A stretch of DNA of 21,488 bases from an uncultured Acetatifactor sp. (GTDB lineage Bacteria; Bacillota; Clostridia; Lachnospirales; Lachnospiraceae). The position numbers and the translations under genes are program-made. Within the stretch, counting starts at the first letter, position 1. Each line of letters begins with the position of its first letter. Shown here piece by piece: positions 1 to 7,053 of this stretch. The stretch covers positions 1 through 21,488 of the forward strand of contig CAJUFI010000073.1 of the NCBI GenBank assembly GCA_910585665.1. Reading direction: 5' to 3'. The notes below the pieces were generated by a model. It made no database searches, was not told the DNA's origin, and was given only the letters and a program-made list of their open reading frames with translations.

Positions 1-53
1 AAGCGACATGATTTTTTTAGCCACAAATGTTACAAAAAAGCTTGACCACTACA
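1..53 (-). mobile_element. possible insertion-sequence end at the window edge
   Basis: Read on the minus strand, homology to the AAA-ATPase-like family stops abruptly near position 54 and a sequence starting TGTAGTGGTCAAGC takes over. It contains two loosely similar blocks (TGGTCAAGCTTTTTT and TGTGGCTAAAAAAATC), as seen in the repeated ends of IS21-type elements. No transposase is in the window, so this is inferred from the truncated gene and the end-like sequence. A plain deletion junction is the alternative. Confidence 0.3.
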
Positions 54-614
54 CCCCTTGAACAGCCCTCGCAGAAAGTCCAGGTACTCCTTCTGTACCT
101 CCTTCTGCTCCTTCGCCAGCCGGAACACGCAGTCCCATTCATCGATGATGAAGATGAAGCTTTCCCCTTTGGCGGCATGAATCTGCTTCAGCACACCGGA
201 AAGGCCATAACGGCCTACCTCGAAGCAGTCCCCATATTCCTCCCTGAGCTCCTTTATGACCGCATTCTGCATCTCTTCTATGAAGAAATCCAGATGAGAC
301 TCCTGGAACAGGAACTGCTGCACATCCCACCGAATCACGTTGTGGCGGTTCAGGTGGTCCCGGAAGGACACGTCCCCCTCGGCCTTCAGACCCGCGAACA
401 GCCTGGCAGACTCGCAGCCCTTGCTATAATATGCCACCAGCATGTCTGCCGCCATGGACTTCCCGAAGCGCCTGGGGCGGCTGACGCACAGGTTCTTCTG
501 CTGGGTCCTTATGACGCTGTTGGTATAGGGTATCAACCCGCTTTTGTCCACGTAGATTTTAGAATTTATCGCTTCCTGGAACAAGATGTTTCCCGGATTC
601 ATATATGTCCCCAT
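30..614 (-). pseudogene. AAA-ATPase-like / DUF1703-type protein, 3' truncated
   Basis: The 194-residue product has the typical N-terminus of the AAA-ATPase-like proteins common in gut clostridia and Bacteroidetes: an opening MGTYMNPGN, then YVDKSGLI, an atypical Walker A region (SRPRRFGKSM, residues 45-54) and a Walker B strand ending in IIDEWDC (156-162). Complete members are about 500-600 residues and end in a PD-(D/E)XK nuclease-like domain; here everything after residue about 186 is missing and replaced by CSGQAFL and a stop. The start at 614 is chosen because the family opens there and GGAAGGAG lies 11 bases upstream; the open frame itself extends to 671. The ATPase core is incomplete, so the product is probably inactive. 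The cellular role of the family is not established; a defence or mobile-DNA link is often guessed but nothing here shows it. Confidence 0.72.
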
Positions 615-932
615 AGTCCCGCGCGCTCCTTCCTCTTCCCCCCTCTGTGCGCCTCGGCACGCACCGCTCAACTTCTCTCTCCATGATAATATGCAATGGC
701 GGAAACGTCAAGCAATCGTCTCCAGTTTTTTCTCTCCAGCTATTGCACGGAATTACGTTAGGGAGGTACGACTCCATCTCAACCGCCGCTTGAGTCGCCC
801 TAAAATATCGCTTTTTCATGGCTAGCGCGCCTTAGAATCCGGAGTCTCTTCCTCCCCACGGGCGATTCCCAAAAAACGGCACTCAAGCAACTCTTTATTC
901 CCAATTCCTCCCCAATCGTTTATACTGAAACG

Positions 933-953
933 GTAAGGTCGGCCGACCACTTA
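933..953. promoter_or_regulatory. strong palindrome, possible operator
   Basis: GGTCGGCCGACC (937-948) is a perfect 12-bp dyad. It is extended on both sides by GTAA and ACTTAC, giving a longer near-palindrome with a one-to-two-base offset. It stands alone in a gene-free stretch about 515 bases before the XRE regulator. It could be a binding site for a dimeric regulator or a small hairpin; nothing ties it to a particular gene. Confidence 0.3.
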
Positions 954-1050
954 CAGGGATGATGCACTACAGCAGACGGAAAGCATCTTCCCTCCCATAC
1001 AGTACAGCAATCCAGCACAGACAACAGCATGGATACCGCAGAAAATGTGG

Positions 1051-1362
1051 TTAGGAACTGTCGGAATATAACTGCTGCAACCTCTGTAGGAAAAGGCCTT
1101 GAAACACAAGGAAAACGGCTTTCAAATCGCAGCGGTTATCTGCAGATAATTCCTTAGGAACTGCCGGAAAATAATCTACGCATTTTGTTTAGAGTAAACC
1201 TGATAAAATCTGTAAATTTTGCAACAGGCTTGCGTAGGTTATTTGGAGGCATTTCCTTAGGAATTGTCGGAAAATAACTGATGCAACTTGTTTAGGAGAA
1301 AGCCCAGAAATACAACGAAAACGGCTATAAACTTGCATCAGTTATTTGTAGACAATTCCTTA
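1051..1362. repeat. three abutting copies of a ~105-bp palindromic (MITE-like) repeat
   Basis: Copies span about 1051-1156, 1154-1259 and 1257-1362. Each begins TTAGGAAyTGyCGGAA and ends with the inverse, ATTCCTTA, so each whole unit can fold into one long imperfect hairpin. In the third copy TAACTGATGCAA on the left pairs with TTGCATCAGTTA on the right. Neighbouring copies share the TTA at the junction, giving TTCCTTAGGAA, as if each inserted at or next to a TA in the end of the previous one. Related copies lie at 2758-2862 and 4261-4355. No transposase is encoded, so this looks like a non-autonomous element or REP-type repeat. Confidence 0.8.
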
Positions 1363-1380
1363 CCACCGAATAAGCGAACA

Positions 1381-1437
1381 CTGCGGAAATGCAGATGCCG
1401 CAGAATGCGCGGCGAGCGATGACCCCAAACCATCGCT
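1381..1437 (+). promoter_or_regulatory. two small hairpins in the leader of the XRE regulator gene
   Basis: CTGCGG (1381-1386) pairs with CCGCAG (1398-1403), and AGCGATG (1415-1421) pairs with CATCGCT (1431-1437). The second hairpin ends about 14 bases before the AAAGGAGAG ribosome site of the next gene. They may affect mRNA stability or access to the ribosome site, but there is no direct evidence of a regulatory role. Confidence 0.3.
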
Positions 1438-1464
1438 ACAGCGCCAAACAGAAAGGAGAGAATC

Positions 1465-2631
1465 ATGTTCGATACTATGAAAGTAGCACATAAAATCAGA
1501 GAAGCACGGATTTCCCAGAACATGACGCAGATGAACCTGGCGGATGCCATGGCGGTCAGCTATCAGGCCGTCTCCAACTGGGAGCGGGGCTCCTCCTGTC
1601 CGGACATCTCCAAATTGAAACAGCTCTGCCAGATCCTTCATATCAGCATGGACGAGCTCCTGGGCTCGGAAAGCACCTCCAAGACCTTGAACCGCATCAT
1701 CCAGAAAGACGAGTCCGCCGAAGACTGGGACGAACCCGTCACCATGGAAGAAATCCAGGAATTCGCCCCTATCCTCCCGCCCGCTGACGTGGAGCGGCTG
1801 GTGGACGACAATCTGGAGAGCCAGGAGGAAGAGAAACTCGATCTGTCCGCCATCATCGGGCTTGCACCCTTTTTGGACAGCGAGTACCTGGACTCCCTGA
1901 CCAAAAGAGCCCATGTGGACAGCCTGTCAGAACTGGCCGGGCTGGCACCTTTCCTGAGCAAGGATGCTTTGGACTCCCTGGTCAAAAATTCCGATCCCCA
2001 GGCCGACATGTCCGGCATCATAAGCCTGGCACCTTTCCTGTCAAGCGAAACCCTGGACTGGCTGGCACGCAAAGTTCCCTCTGTCGACGGCCTTGCGGGC
2101 CTGACGGGACTGGCCCCTTTCTTAAGCGAAGATACCCTGGACTATCTGGTCAGAAACGCCAACCTGGACACAGACCTGTCCGGCATCATAGGACTGGCTC
2201 CCTTCCTGTCCCGGGAGACGCTGGACTGGCTGGCGTGCGAGGTTCCTTCCGCAAACGGTCTCCATGGCCTGATTGGGCTGGCACCCTTCTTAAGCAAAGA
2301 TGTCCTGGATCATCTGGTCAAAAAATCCGACCTGGAAGCTGACCTGTCCGGCATCATAGGGCTGGCACCTTTCCTGTCCCGGGAGACGCTGGACTGGCTG
2401 GCGCTCAGAATCCCCTCTGTCAGCGGACTGAACGGACTGATTGGGCTGGCGCCTTTCCTAAGCAAGGATACCTTGAACCATCTGGTCAAAAACGCCAATC
2501 CGGACACGGACCTGTCCGGTCTCACGGGGCTGGCCCCCTTCCTGTCAAAGGAAACCCTGCAGGAAATGGCCGAAGCGCTCATGAAAGGCAAGAACCTGGA
2601 CACTCTGAAGTCCATCGTCCCTTTCCTGTAA
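1465..2631 (+). CDS. XRE-family helix-turn-helix regulator with C-terminal LAPFL tandem repeats
   Basis: This is a 388-residue protein. Residues 7-66 form a clear Cro/C1-type helix-turn-helix (KIREARISQNMTQ, then AVSYQAVSNWERG), so it should bind DNA. After an acidic linker (81-126), residues 127-388 are nine tandem units of about 27-29 residues, each containing G/S-LAPFL, followed by a closing SIVPFL. Units alternate in two types (LSxIIGLAPFLSRETLDWLA and GLxGLIGLAPFLSKDxLDxLV), so the real period is about 56 residues. Codon-level identity across 168 bp shows recent duplication. Each unit looks like a short helical hairpin, so the C-terminus is probably an alpha-solenoid for protein binding or oligomerisation. 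I do not recognise a named domain for it. AAAGGAGAG precedes the ATG. No partner gene is adjacent; the target is unknown. Confidence 0.85.
   Translation: MFDTMKVAHKIREARISQNMTQMNLADAMAVSYQAVSNWERGSSCPDISKLKQLCQILHISMDELLGSESTSKTLNRIIQKDESAEDWDEPVTMEEIQEFAPILPPADVERLVDDNLESQEEEKLDLSAIIGLAPFLDSEYLDSLTKRAHVDSLSELAGLAPFLSKDALDSLVKNSDPQADMSGIISLAPFLSSETLDWLARKVPSVDGLAGLTGLAPFLSEDTLDYLVRNANLDTDLSGIIGLAPFLSRETLDWLACEVPSANGLHGLIGLAPFLSKDVLDHLVKKSDLEADLSGIIGLAPFLSRETLDWLALRIPSVSGLNGLIGLAPFLSKDTLNHLVKNANPDTDLSGLTGLAPFLSKETLQEMAEALMKGKNLDTLKSIVPFL
1843..2628 (+). repeat. intragenic ~84/168-bp tandem repeats (LAPFL units)
   Basis: This region codes for the nine LAPFL units of the XRE regulator. The blocks around 2173-2235 and 2341-2402 are nearly identical at the DNA level and exactly 168 bp apart, which indicates recent unequal duplication of a two-unit block. 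All length differences keep the frame. Confidence 0.85.
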
Positions 2632-2663
2632 TATATACTGCACGTCAACGAAACTTGCAGCAT

Positions 2664-2734
2664 ATTACAGGAACCGCTTCGCCAACCCTGTAATCCAAAA
2701 GCTTATTACAGGAACCGCTTCGCCAACCCTGTAA
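2664..2734. repeat. two direct copies of a TTACAGG...CCTGTAA hairpin
   Basis: Two copies of a 29-31-base hairpin (2664-2694 and 2706-2734) share the stem TTACAGG/CCTGTAA and the same loop AACCGCTTCGCCAA. They start about 33 bases after the stop of the XRE regulator. They could act as an mRNA 3' end or stabiliser. No T-run follows, so a classical terminator is unlikely. Confidence 0.65.
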
Positions 2735-2757
2735 CCGAAAGTAAACTGCAACCAAGT

Positions 2758-2862
2758 CAGGAATTGTCTACAAATAACTGGTGCGAGTTTATAGCCGTTT
2801 TCCTTGTATTTCCGGGATTTCTCCTAAACAAGTTGCATCAGTTATTTTCCGACAGTTCCTCA
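2758..2862. repeat. palindromic (MITE-like) repeat, inverted copy
   Basis: This is the same element as at 1051-1362, in the opposite orientation: it opens AGGAATTGTCTACAAATAAC and closes GTTATTTTCCGACAGTTCCT. The inner blocks TTTATAGCCGTTTTCCTTGTA and the TAAACAAGTTGCATCAG arm match the third copy closely, so the family is recent or still homogenising. Confidence 0.8.
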
Positions 2863-2947
2863 CTATCACTACAGTAACTTTAAGTCCGCCAGCCATATAT
2901 GCTCACCTTAAACAGATAAGCAAATTCCGGCAGTCTTGAGCATATCC

Positions 2948-2967
2948 GGCAGTCTGTAAAGACTGCC
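2948..2967. terminator. perfect 8-bp hairpin, possible 3' end of the permease transcript
   Basis: GGCAGTCT pairs perfectly with AGACTGCC around a GTAA loop. It lies about 100 bases beyond the stop of the minus-strand permease. There is no T-run on either strand, so intrinsic termination is uncertain. The left arm CCGGCAGTCT is also present just before it, as a short direct repeat. Confidence 0.35.
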
Positions 2968-2973
2968 TCCCCC

Positions 2974-3086
2974 GGCCCACGAGAGGATAATATCCATGGC
3001 TGCTGCCCTTCTTCCAGGCTCTGCGCCCCCGGCCCACGAAGGGGCCGCATCCCCGGAACCCACGGCATCCTACCCTCTCGTGGGCC
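2974..3086. repeat. 113-bp segment bounded by 13-bp perfect inverted repeats
   Basis: GGCCCACGAGAGG (2974-2986) faces CCTCTCGTGGGCC (3074-3086), and a third copy, GGCCCACGAAGGG, sits at 3031-3043. The right arm encodes the last residues (WPTRG) and stop of the ABC permease, so the element appears to have entered the 3' end of that gene. I see no clear target-site duplication. Confidence 0.55.
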
Positions 3087-4215
3087 ATCCATATTGCACC
3101 TGGTGCCGACAATGCCCCCACACCCCCGCCCCCGCGCCGATCAGGGCCGCCGCCAGCCCCATGGCCGTCAGGAAGACCCGGGCACCGCCGGGCGCCTCTG
3201 CGAAAGCCCCCGGGTAGGACAGAGGCATCCCATAGCAGACCGAGCGGAGCAGCGAGTTGACCACTCCCATCGGCAGGGAATCCAGCACAATCTCCCTGAA
3301 GGCAAAAGGCCCTATGTAGAAGAACAGCGAGCGCACCAGCGAGGAAAAAGTCTGCCTGCATCCGGCAGAAATCCCACAGGTCACCACAGCCACCACCAGC
3401 GCGGAGAACCATCCGCACAGGTACAGGATGAGGAGCCCCTTCCCCATGGACATGGAATCCTCCAGATAAAAGACGGGAATCCCCGACAGCCCGCAGCTGA
3501 CCTCCAGCCCCGCCGTGCCATAATAAACGATATACAGCAGATAAATGCTCCCACAGGCCAGCCAGTAATAAGCCGTTGCCAGAAGACAGCCCACCCCCAT
3601 CCTGAGCCGCCAGAGGGAAAAGCGCCCTTTTGCCGTGGGCAGAATGATATCCGCCGTGCGGCAGGCATAGTCCTCCGAGAACATGGGGCACAGCAAGATG
3701 ATGATGGCAATGTGGGCCAGGATATAGGCCAGCAGGAATCTGTCCCAGAACCAGGACGAGTTCCCGGTATAACCGAACATATAATCTCCCTGTAGATACC
3801 GGCTCTCCGTCCAGCCTTCCGCCAGCACATAAGTGGTCTCTCCCTCCTCATCCTTGACCTCCTCCCCGAACTTCCTGGCCACGAAACGATTGCAATAATT
3901 GTCATTGCCGCCTTTCGCCGCTGCCTCCCGCATGCCCTCCAGGGTAGTGCTGCGGGAATAATAATTGATCGGAGGGCCGTATTTTTCCCAGATGGCCCTC
4001 ACTGTCTCTTCGGTAAGCGGGCCAGTGAATTCCGCCGCTATCTCCTTGTCTTTGGCAATGGCCGCCGTCCCATGGTATATCTCCCCATCGTCAATCAGCC
4101 CTTCGCCCCAGACAGTATTGCCCATGGTAAAATATATGATGAAAAACAACGCCACAAGCATGGCGGCCACAGCCACTTTTTTCGATAAAAGACGATACAT
4201 TTCTGCCTTGAACAT
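3070..4215 (-). CDS. ABC-2-type transporter permease
   Basis: The 381-residue protein has a positively charged N-terminus and a first membrane helix (about residues 13-32). A long extracytoplasmic segment follows (about 35-155), then five or so further hydrophobic helices (about 158-178, 205-228, 258-285, 300-320, 345-368). This is the architecture of ABC-2 permeases that pair with a separate ATPase for export of drugs, peptides or lipids. Its likely partner is the ATPase at 4410-5276 on the same strand, although a 194-base gap with a palindromic repeat separates them. TAGGAGAG lies about 6 bases before the ATG at 4215. The last residues (WPTRG) come from the inverted-repeat segment, so the native C-terminus may be altered. 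The substrate cannot be told. Confidence 0.8.
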   Translation of the reverse strand: MFKAEMYRLLSKKVAVAAMLVALFFIIYFTMGNTVWGEGLIDDGEIYHGTAAIAKDKEIAAEFTGPLTEETVRAIWEKYGPPINYYSRSTTLEGMREAAAKGGNDNYCNRFVARKFGEEVKDEEGETTYVLAEGWTESRYLQGDYMFGYTGNSSWFWDRFLLAYILAHIAIIILLCPMFSEDYACRTADIILPTAKGRFSLWRLRMGVGCLLATAYYWLACGSIYLLYIVYYGTAGLEVSCGLSGIPVFYLEDSMSMGKGLLILYLCGWFSALVVAVVTCGISAGCRQTFSSLVRSLFFYIGPFAFREIVLDSLPMGVVNSLLRSVCYGMPLSYPGAFAEAPGGARVFLTAMGLAAALIGAGAGVWGHCRHQVQYGWPTRG

Positions 4216-4237
4216 TTACACTCTCCTATTCCCGTAC

Positions 4238-4355
4238 AAAACGGCTATAATCCCGCATCGTAAGGAATTGTCTACAAATAACTGATACGGGTTCATGGCG
4301 GCTTTTGTTCGATTTCCAGGCTTTTTCCTGAACAAGTTGTTAAAGGACAATTCCC
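4238..4355. repeat. decayed palindromic (MITE-like) repeat between ATPase and permease genes
   Basis: At 4261 a copy opens TAAGGAATTGTCTACAAATAAC and ends near 4355 with GGACAATTCC; its right arm has lost bases. Directly to its left, 4238-4259 matches the tail of another unit (AAAACGGCTATAA then CGCATC). This is therefore a full decayed copy abutting a fragment. It separates two genes that would otherwise form one operon. Confidence 0.65.
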
Positions 4356-4409
4356 TGGAGTGTCGGTCAGCTATAAAATATCTGCAGCCCATGGCATGAC
4401 CCTGTCTCT

Positions 4410-5276
4410 TTACCGCTCACGGAAGTGGTAGAGGTAGACATCTTCCAGATCCGGATCCGCCGGCTGTGCTTCTTCCATGGGGCGGGTGTCGGATACGATG
4501 CGCAGCCGGACGCCCTCCTCCGTGTTGCGTAGGTTGCTGACGTTGAAGTACGCCTGGTACCGTTCCGTGTCCTCCGGCTTCACGATGCACTCCCACACCT
4601 TTCCCCTGACCATCTCCAGCATCCTGCCCATGTCCCCGGTAGCCAGCAGCGCCCCCTCTTTCATCAGGAGGATTTCATCCGCTATGTACTCCACATCCGA
4701 CACGATGTGGGTGGACAGGATGATAGTTCGGCATTTTGACAGAGAACTGATGATATTCCGGAAACGGATGCGCTCCCTGGGATCCAGGCCGGCAGTCGGC
4801 TCATCCAGAATCAGGATTTCCGGGCTGTTCAGAAGGGCCTGGGCGATGCCCAGTCTGCGTATCATGCCGCCGGAGAAGGTCTTGATTTTTTTCCCCTTCT
4901 CCCGTGTCAGCTCCACCATCTCCAGGAGCTCCTCCGTCCTGGCCTCGGCCTCCTCCTTCGGCATGGCTTTCAGCGCCGCCAGATACAACAGGAAACGCTT
5001 CGCCGTGAACTCCGGATAATACCCGAAATCCTGGGGCAGATAGCCCAGAACCCGCCGGTACTCCGCCCCCAGCTCCCCAATCCGGCTGCCGCCATAGCGG
5101 ATGCTGCCCTCTGTGGCTTCCAGGATGCCGCAAATCATCCGCAGCAAAGTGGTCTTGCCGGAACCGTTGGCCCCCAACAGCCCGTACACGCCCTGGCCCA
5201 GGGTGCAGGAAACCCCGCTCACGGCCTTCTTGTCCCCGTATTTTTTTGTCACTCCCTCCAAGGTCAGTTCCAACAT
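4410..5276 (-). CDS. ABC transporter ATP-binding protein
   Basis: The 288-residue ATPase has all core motifs: Walker A GANGSGKT (35-42), Q-loop Gln82 in GYLPQDFG, signature FSGGM (134-138), Walker B ILILDEP (154-160) and switch His190 in STHIV. It should power an ABC-2 type exporter. The C-terminal 75 residues are an extension as in bacitracin/lantibiotic-type export ATPases. It overlaps the 3' end of the six-helix membrane protein gene by 13 bases. AGGAGAGGTGAG sits just before its ATG, so the two genes are co-translated. The membrane partner may be that protein, the downstream permease, or both. The substrate is not evident. Confidence 0.92.
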   Translation of the reverse strand: MLELTLEGVTKKYGDKKAVSGVSCTLGQGVYGLLGANGSGKTTLLRMICGILEATEGSIRYGGSRIGELGAEYRRVLGYLPQDFGYYPEFTAKRFLLYLAALKAMPKEEAEARTEELLEMVELTREKGKKIKTFSGGMIRRLGIAQALLNSPEILILDEPTAGLDPRERIRFRNIISSLSKCRTIILSTHIVSDVEYIADEILLMKEGALLATGDMGRMLEMVRGKVWECIVKPEDTERYQAYFNVSNLRNTEEGVRLRIVSDTRPMEEAQPADPDLEDVYLYHFRER

Positions 5277-6103
5277 ACTATCTCACCTCTCCTGATTTTC
5301 ATGTACATGCACCGCAGCTGCCACAGATAGATTCCCATTCCGCAAAGCAGGGCCAGCACCCAGGCCCACAAGGATGCCCCCCCATAAGCTTCCTCGGGCC
5401 AGGACGCGGGAATTACGGCAATGATTCCGGCAATAAACGCCATGGCCAGCTGGCCGTACCGGCTTCTGCCGCCCCGGATGGCTGTGAAGAACAGAAGACA
5501 GCATATATTGGCAAGCACCAACGGCACCAGCACATAGAGACAGACCTGTATGAAAGGAACGGAAGCTTCTGCCGCGATTCTGCCGCTGGCCAGGAGAAGA
5601 ATCAGGATATCCGCCGTGCCTGACAAGGCCATCTTGATTGTCCAGAGCTGGGACAGGTTGAAAAAACAGCTCTGCTCCAGCTCCGCCATCCCCCGGGAAA
5701 AATGCCGCCCCAGGCTGACGCAGCCCGCCACTCCCATCCACGCCGCCAGCACGGATGCCCACGGCAGATAGTCCTTCAGCCCGCCCTCATTCAGGGCAGT
5801 CTCCTCCAGCAAGATCACCAGCGCCACCGTGAGCGCCCCCTGTAAGAGCCAGAACCCGGGGGAGATGTACTGCAGCTCTGTCCAGGCCAGCTCCAGGGGC
5901 GATAGGGTTCGGCGAATCGTCTTCCTTTGGGCGGCTTGCCGTATCTCCCGGAGCGCCCGGTCCCTTCTGCCTTCTTCCGGGGCAAGGGTCTGCAGCAAGT
6001 GCGCAAGCTTCTCCGCCTCTCTGTCTTTCTGTAGAATCTGTTCTTTTACCGCTCTGTCTTTCCCTTTTTCCATAGTCGCTTCTCTCATTCCGCTTTCTGC
6101 CAT
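5264..6103 (-). CDS. six-helix membrane protein downstream of ECF sigma factor
   Basis: The 279-residue protein has a charged, probably coiled cytoplasmic N-terminus (residues 1-75, with KEQILQKDREAEKLAHLLQTL), then about six hydrophobic helices between residues 80 and 270. The ATG at 6103 is chosen because it overlaps the sigma-factor stop in a TGATG, a classic translational coupling; an in-frame TTG lies one codon earlier. By position and topology it could be an anti-sigma factor (cytoplasmic helical N-terminus plus membrane domain) or a permease subunit for the ATPase that follows. I see no zinc-binding HxxxCxxC anti-sigma motif. I do not recognise a named family with confidence. Confidence 0.75.
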   Translation of the reverse strand: MAESGMREATMEKGKDRAVKEQILQKDREAEKLAHLLQTLAPEEGRRDRALREIRQAAQRKTIRRTLSPLELAWTELQYISPGFWLLQGALTVALVILLEETALNEGGLKDYLPWASVLAAWMGVAGCVSLGRHFSRGMAELEQSCFFNLSQLWTIKMALSGTADILILLLASGRIAAEASVPFIQVCLYVLVPLVLANICCLLFFTAIRGGRSRYGQLAMAFIAGIIAVIPASWPEEAYGGASLWAWVLALLCGMGIYLWQLRCMYMKIRRGEIVCWN

Positions 6104-7017
6104 CAATCCAGAAAATCCTCTTGCCGCAGAATGCCCTGCAGCTTCTCCATCCCCTGTCGGACGCGGGATTTCACCGAGGACACCGAAGCATCCGTCAGCC
6201 GCCCGATTTCCCGATATTTCATATCATATAAATAATGTAACAGAATCGCTTCCCGCTGCATGTCCGGCAGCTGCGCCAGCGCCTGCATCAGCCTGGCATG
6301 GACATCCGCTTCCACGGCATGCCGCTCCGGATCCACCGCCCGATTCCCTTCCGCATCTGCCCCCGCCAGCCCAGGCATCCAAGCCGCGCCCGGCTTCTCC
6401 CCTCCTCCGCCAAGCGCGTCGGCCTCATCTCTCCGGCTCCGCTCTGCTCCGCCAACCCCAGCGGCTCCTTCTCCCCAGCTACGCTCTGCTCCGTCAGCCC
6501 CAGCGGCTCCTTCTCTCCGGCTCCACCTTGCTCCACCGGCACCAGCGGCTCTGTCTCTTCGGTTCCGCTCCGCACTACGGTTCCGCTCCGCACTACGGTT
6601 CCGCTCTGCACTATCGGCCCTATCTCTCCGGCTCCGCTCTGCTCCGCCAGCCTCAGCGATTCCACTCCTCTGTCTGGGTCTTGCGCTGCCGGAAGCTGCG
6701 GCAATCGCGTCATTCCACTGCCAGTCTTCCCCACAGCGCACCGTCACCGCGTCCTCCCTGCTCTTCCGTCTCAGGTAGTCTCTGCACACATTCATGGCGA
6801 TGGTCAGCAGATATCCCTTCAGATTCCGGTCATGATACCCCTCCACATACCGGATGAACCGCAGAAACGTCTCCTGGGCCATATCATAGGCGTCCTCCCT
6901 GCTGCCTGTCTGAAAGGCGCAGAAACGGAAGATATCATCGTAATACTTCTCCGCGATATCCTGAAGATACCTTTTATCCCCTTTCTGAATGGCCTGCACC
7001 CACTGACGCTCGTCCAC
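6103..7017 (-). CDS. ECF-type RNA polymerase sigma factor with repeat-filled linker
   Basis: The 304-residue protein has region 2 at residues 10-85 (DDIFRFCAFQTGSREDAYDMAQETFLR as core; LLTIAMNVCRDYLRR) and region 4 at 236-298 (LPDMQREAILLHYL, YREIGRLTDASVSSVKSRVRQGMEKL). Normal ECF sigma factors are 160-200 residues with a 20-40-residue linker. Here the linker (about 98-225) is 128 residues and filled with a 14-residue unit (AGxGGAERSRREGA, about four to five copies) and three AERNRS hexamers. The start is GTG, with AAAGGAG five bases upstream. It heads a tightly coupled set with a six-helix membrane protein and an ABC ATPase. It therefore probably answers an envelope or antimicrobial signal and controls the exporter. 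That role is inferred from context. Confidence 0.88.
   Translation of the reverse strand: MDERQWVQAIQKGDKRYLQDIAEKYYDDIFRFCAFQTGSREDAYDMAQETFLRFIRYVEGYHDRNLKGYLLTIAMNVCRDYLRRKSREDAVTVRCGEDWQWNDAIAAASGSARPRQRSGIAEAGGAERSRRDRADSAERNRSAERNRSAERNRRDRAAGAGGARWSRREGAAGADGAERSWGEGAAGVGGAERSRRDEADALGGGGEKPGAAWMPGLAGADAEGNRAVDPERHAVEADVHARLMQALAQLPDMQREAILLHYLYDMKYREIGRLTDASVSSVKSRVRQGMEKLQGILRQEDFLD
6424..6657 (-). repeat. intragenic repeats in the sigma-factor linker
   Basis: The main unit is 42 bp (14 residues, AGxGGAERSRREGA type), and an 18-bp unit (AERNRS) is present three times around 6560-6615. Both periods are multiples of three. The segment lies between sigma regions 2 and 4 and encodes Arg/Glu/Ala/Gly-rich, probably disordered sequence. 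Confidence 0.8.
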
Positions 7018-7053
7018 AACGGCTCCTTTGTATCCTTCTAATGTTTTGTTCTA

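Larger units (their letters stand above)
615..1464. other. gene-free stretch rich in palindromic repeats
   Basis: No convincing coding frame is present in these 850 bases; open frames here are short and lack family resemblance or ribosome sites. The stretch holds the upstream region of the truncated AAA gene, a 12-bp perfect palindrome near 940, three abutting copies of a ~105-bp palindromic repeat (1051-1362), and two small hairpins (1381-1403 and 1415-1437) just before the ribosome site of the XRE regulator. Confidence 0.7.
2632..3069. other. gene-free stretch between XRE regulator and ABC permease
   Basis: No coding sequence is supported here. It contains the twin TTACAGG hairpins, one inverted copy of the ~105-bp palindromic repeat, a perfect GGCAGTCT/AGACTGCC hairpin, and most of a 113-bp segment bounded by GGCCCACGAGAGG inverted repeats that runs into the permease 3' end. 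Confidence 0.7.

Noticed and set aside
559..819. 86-residue minus-strand frame overlapping the AAA gene start
   Set aside because: It overlaps the well-supported AAA N-terminus in another frame and has no similarity to any family I know.
1051..1362. CRISPR-like array
   Set aside because: Units abut without unique spacers and each is itself a palindrome of about 105 bp; there are no cas genes.
2903..3691. 262-residue minus-strand frame overlapping the permease
   Set aside because: Frame-shifted shadow of the permease, with Gly/Arg/Trp-rich composition and no membrane-helix pattern.
5829..6857. 342-residue plus-strand frame opposite the sigma factor
   Set aside because: Ser/Pro/Arg/Leu-rich antisense of a GC-rich repeat region; the minus strand has sigma regions 2 and 4 and a ribosome site.
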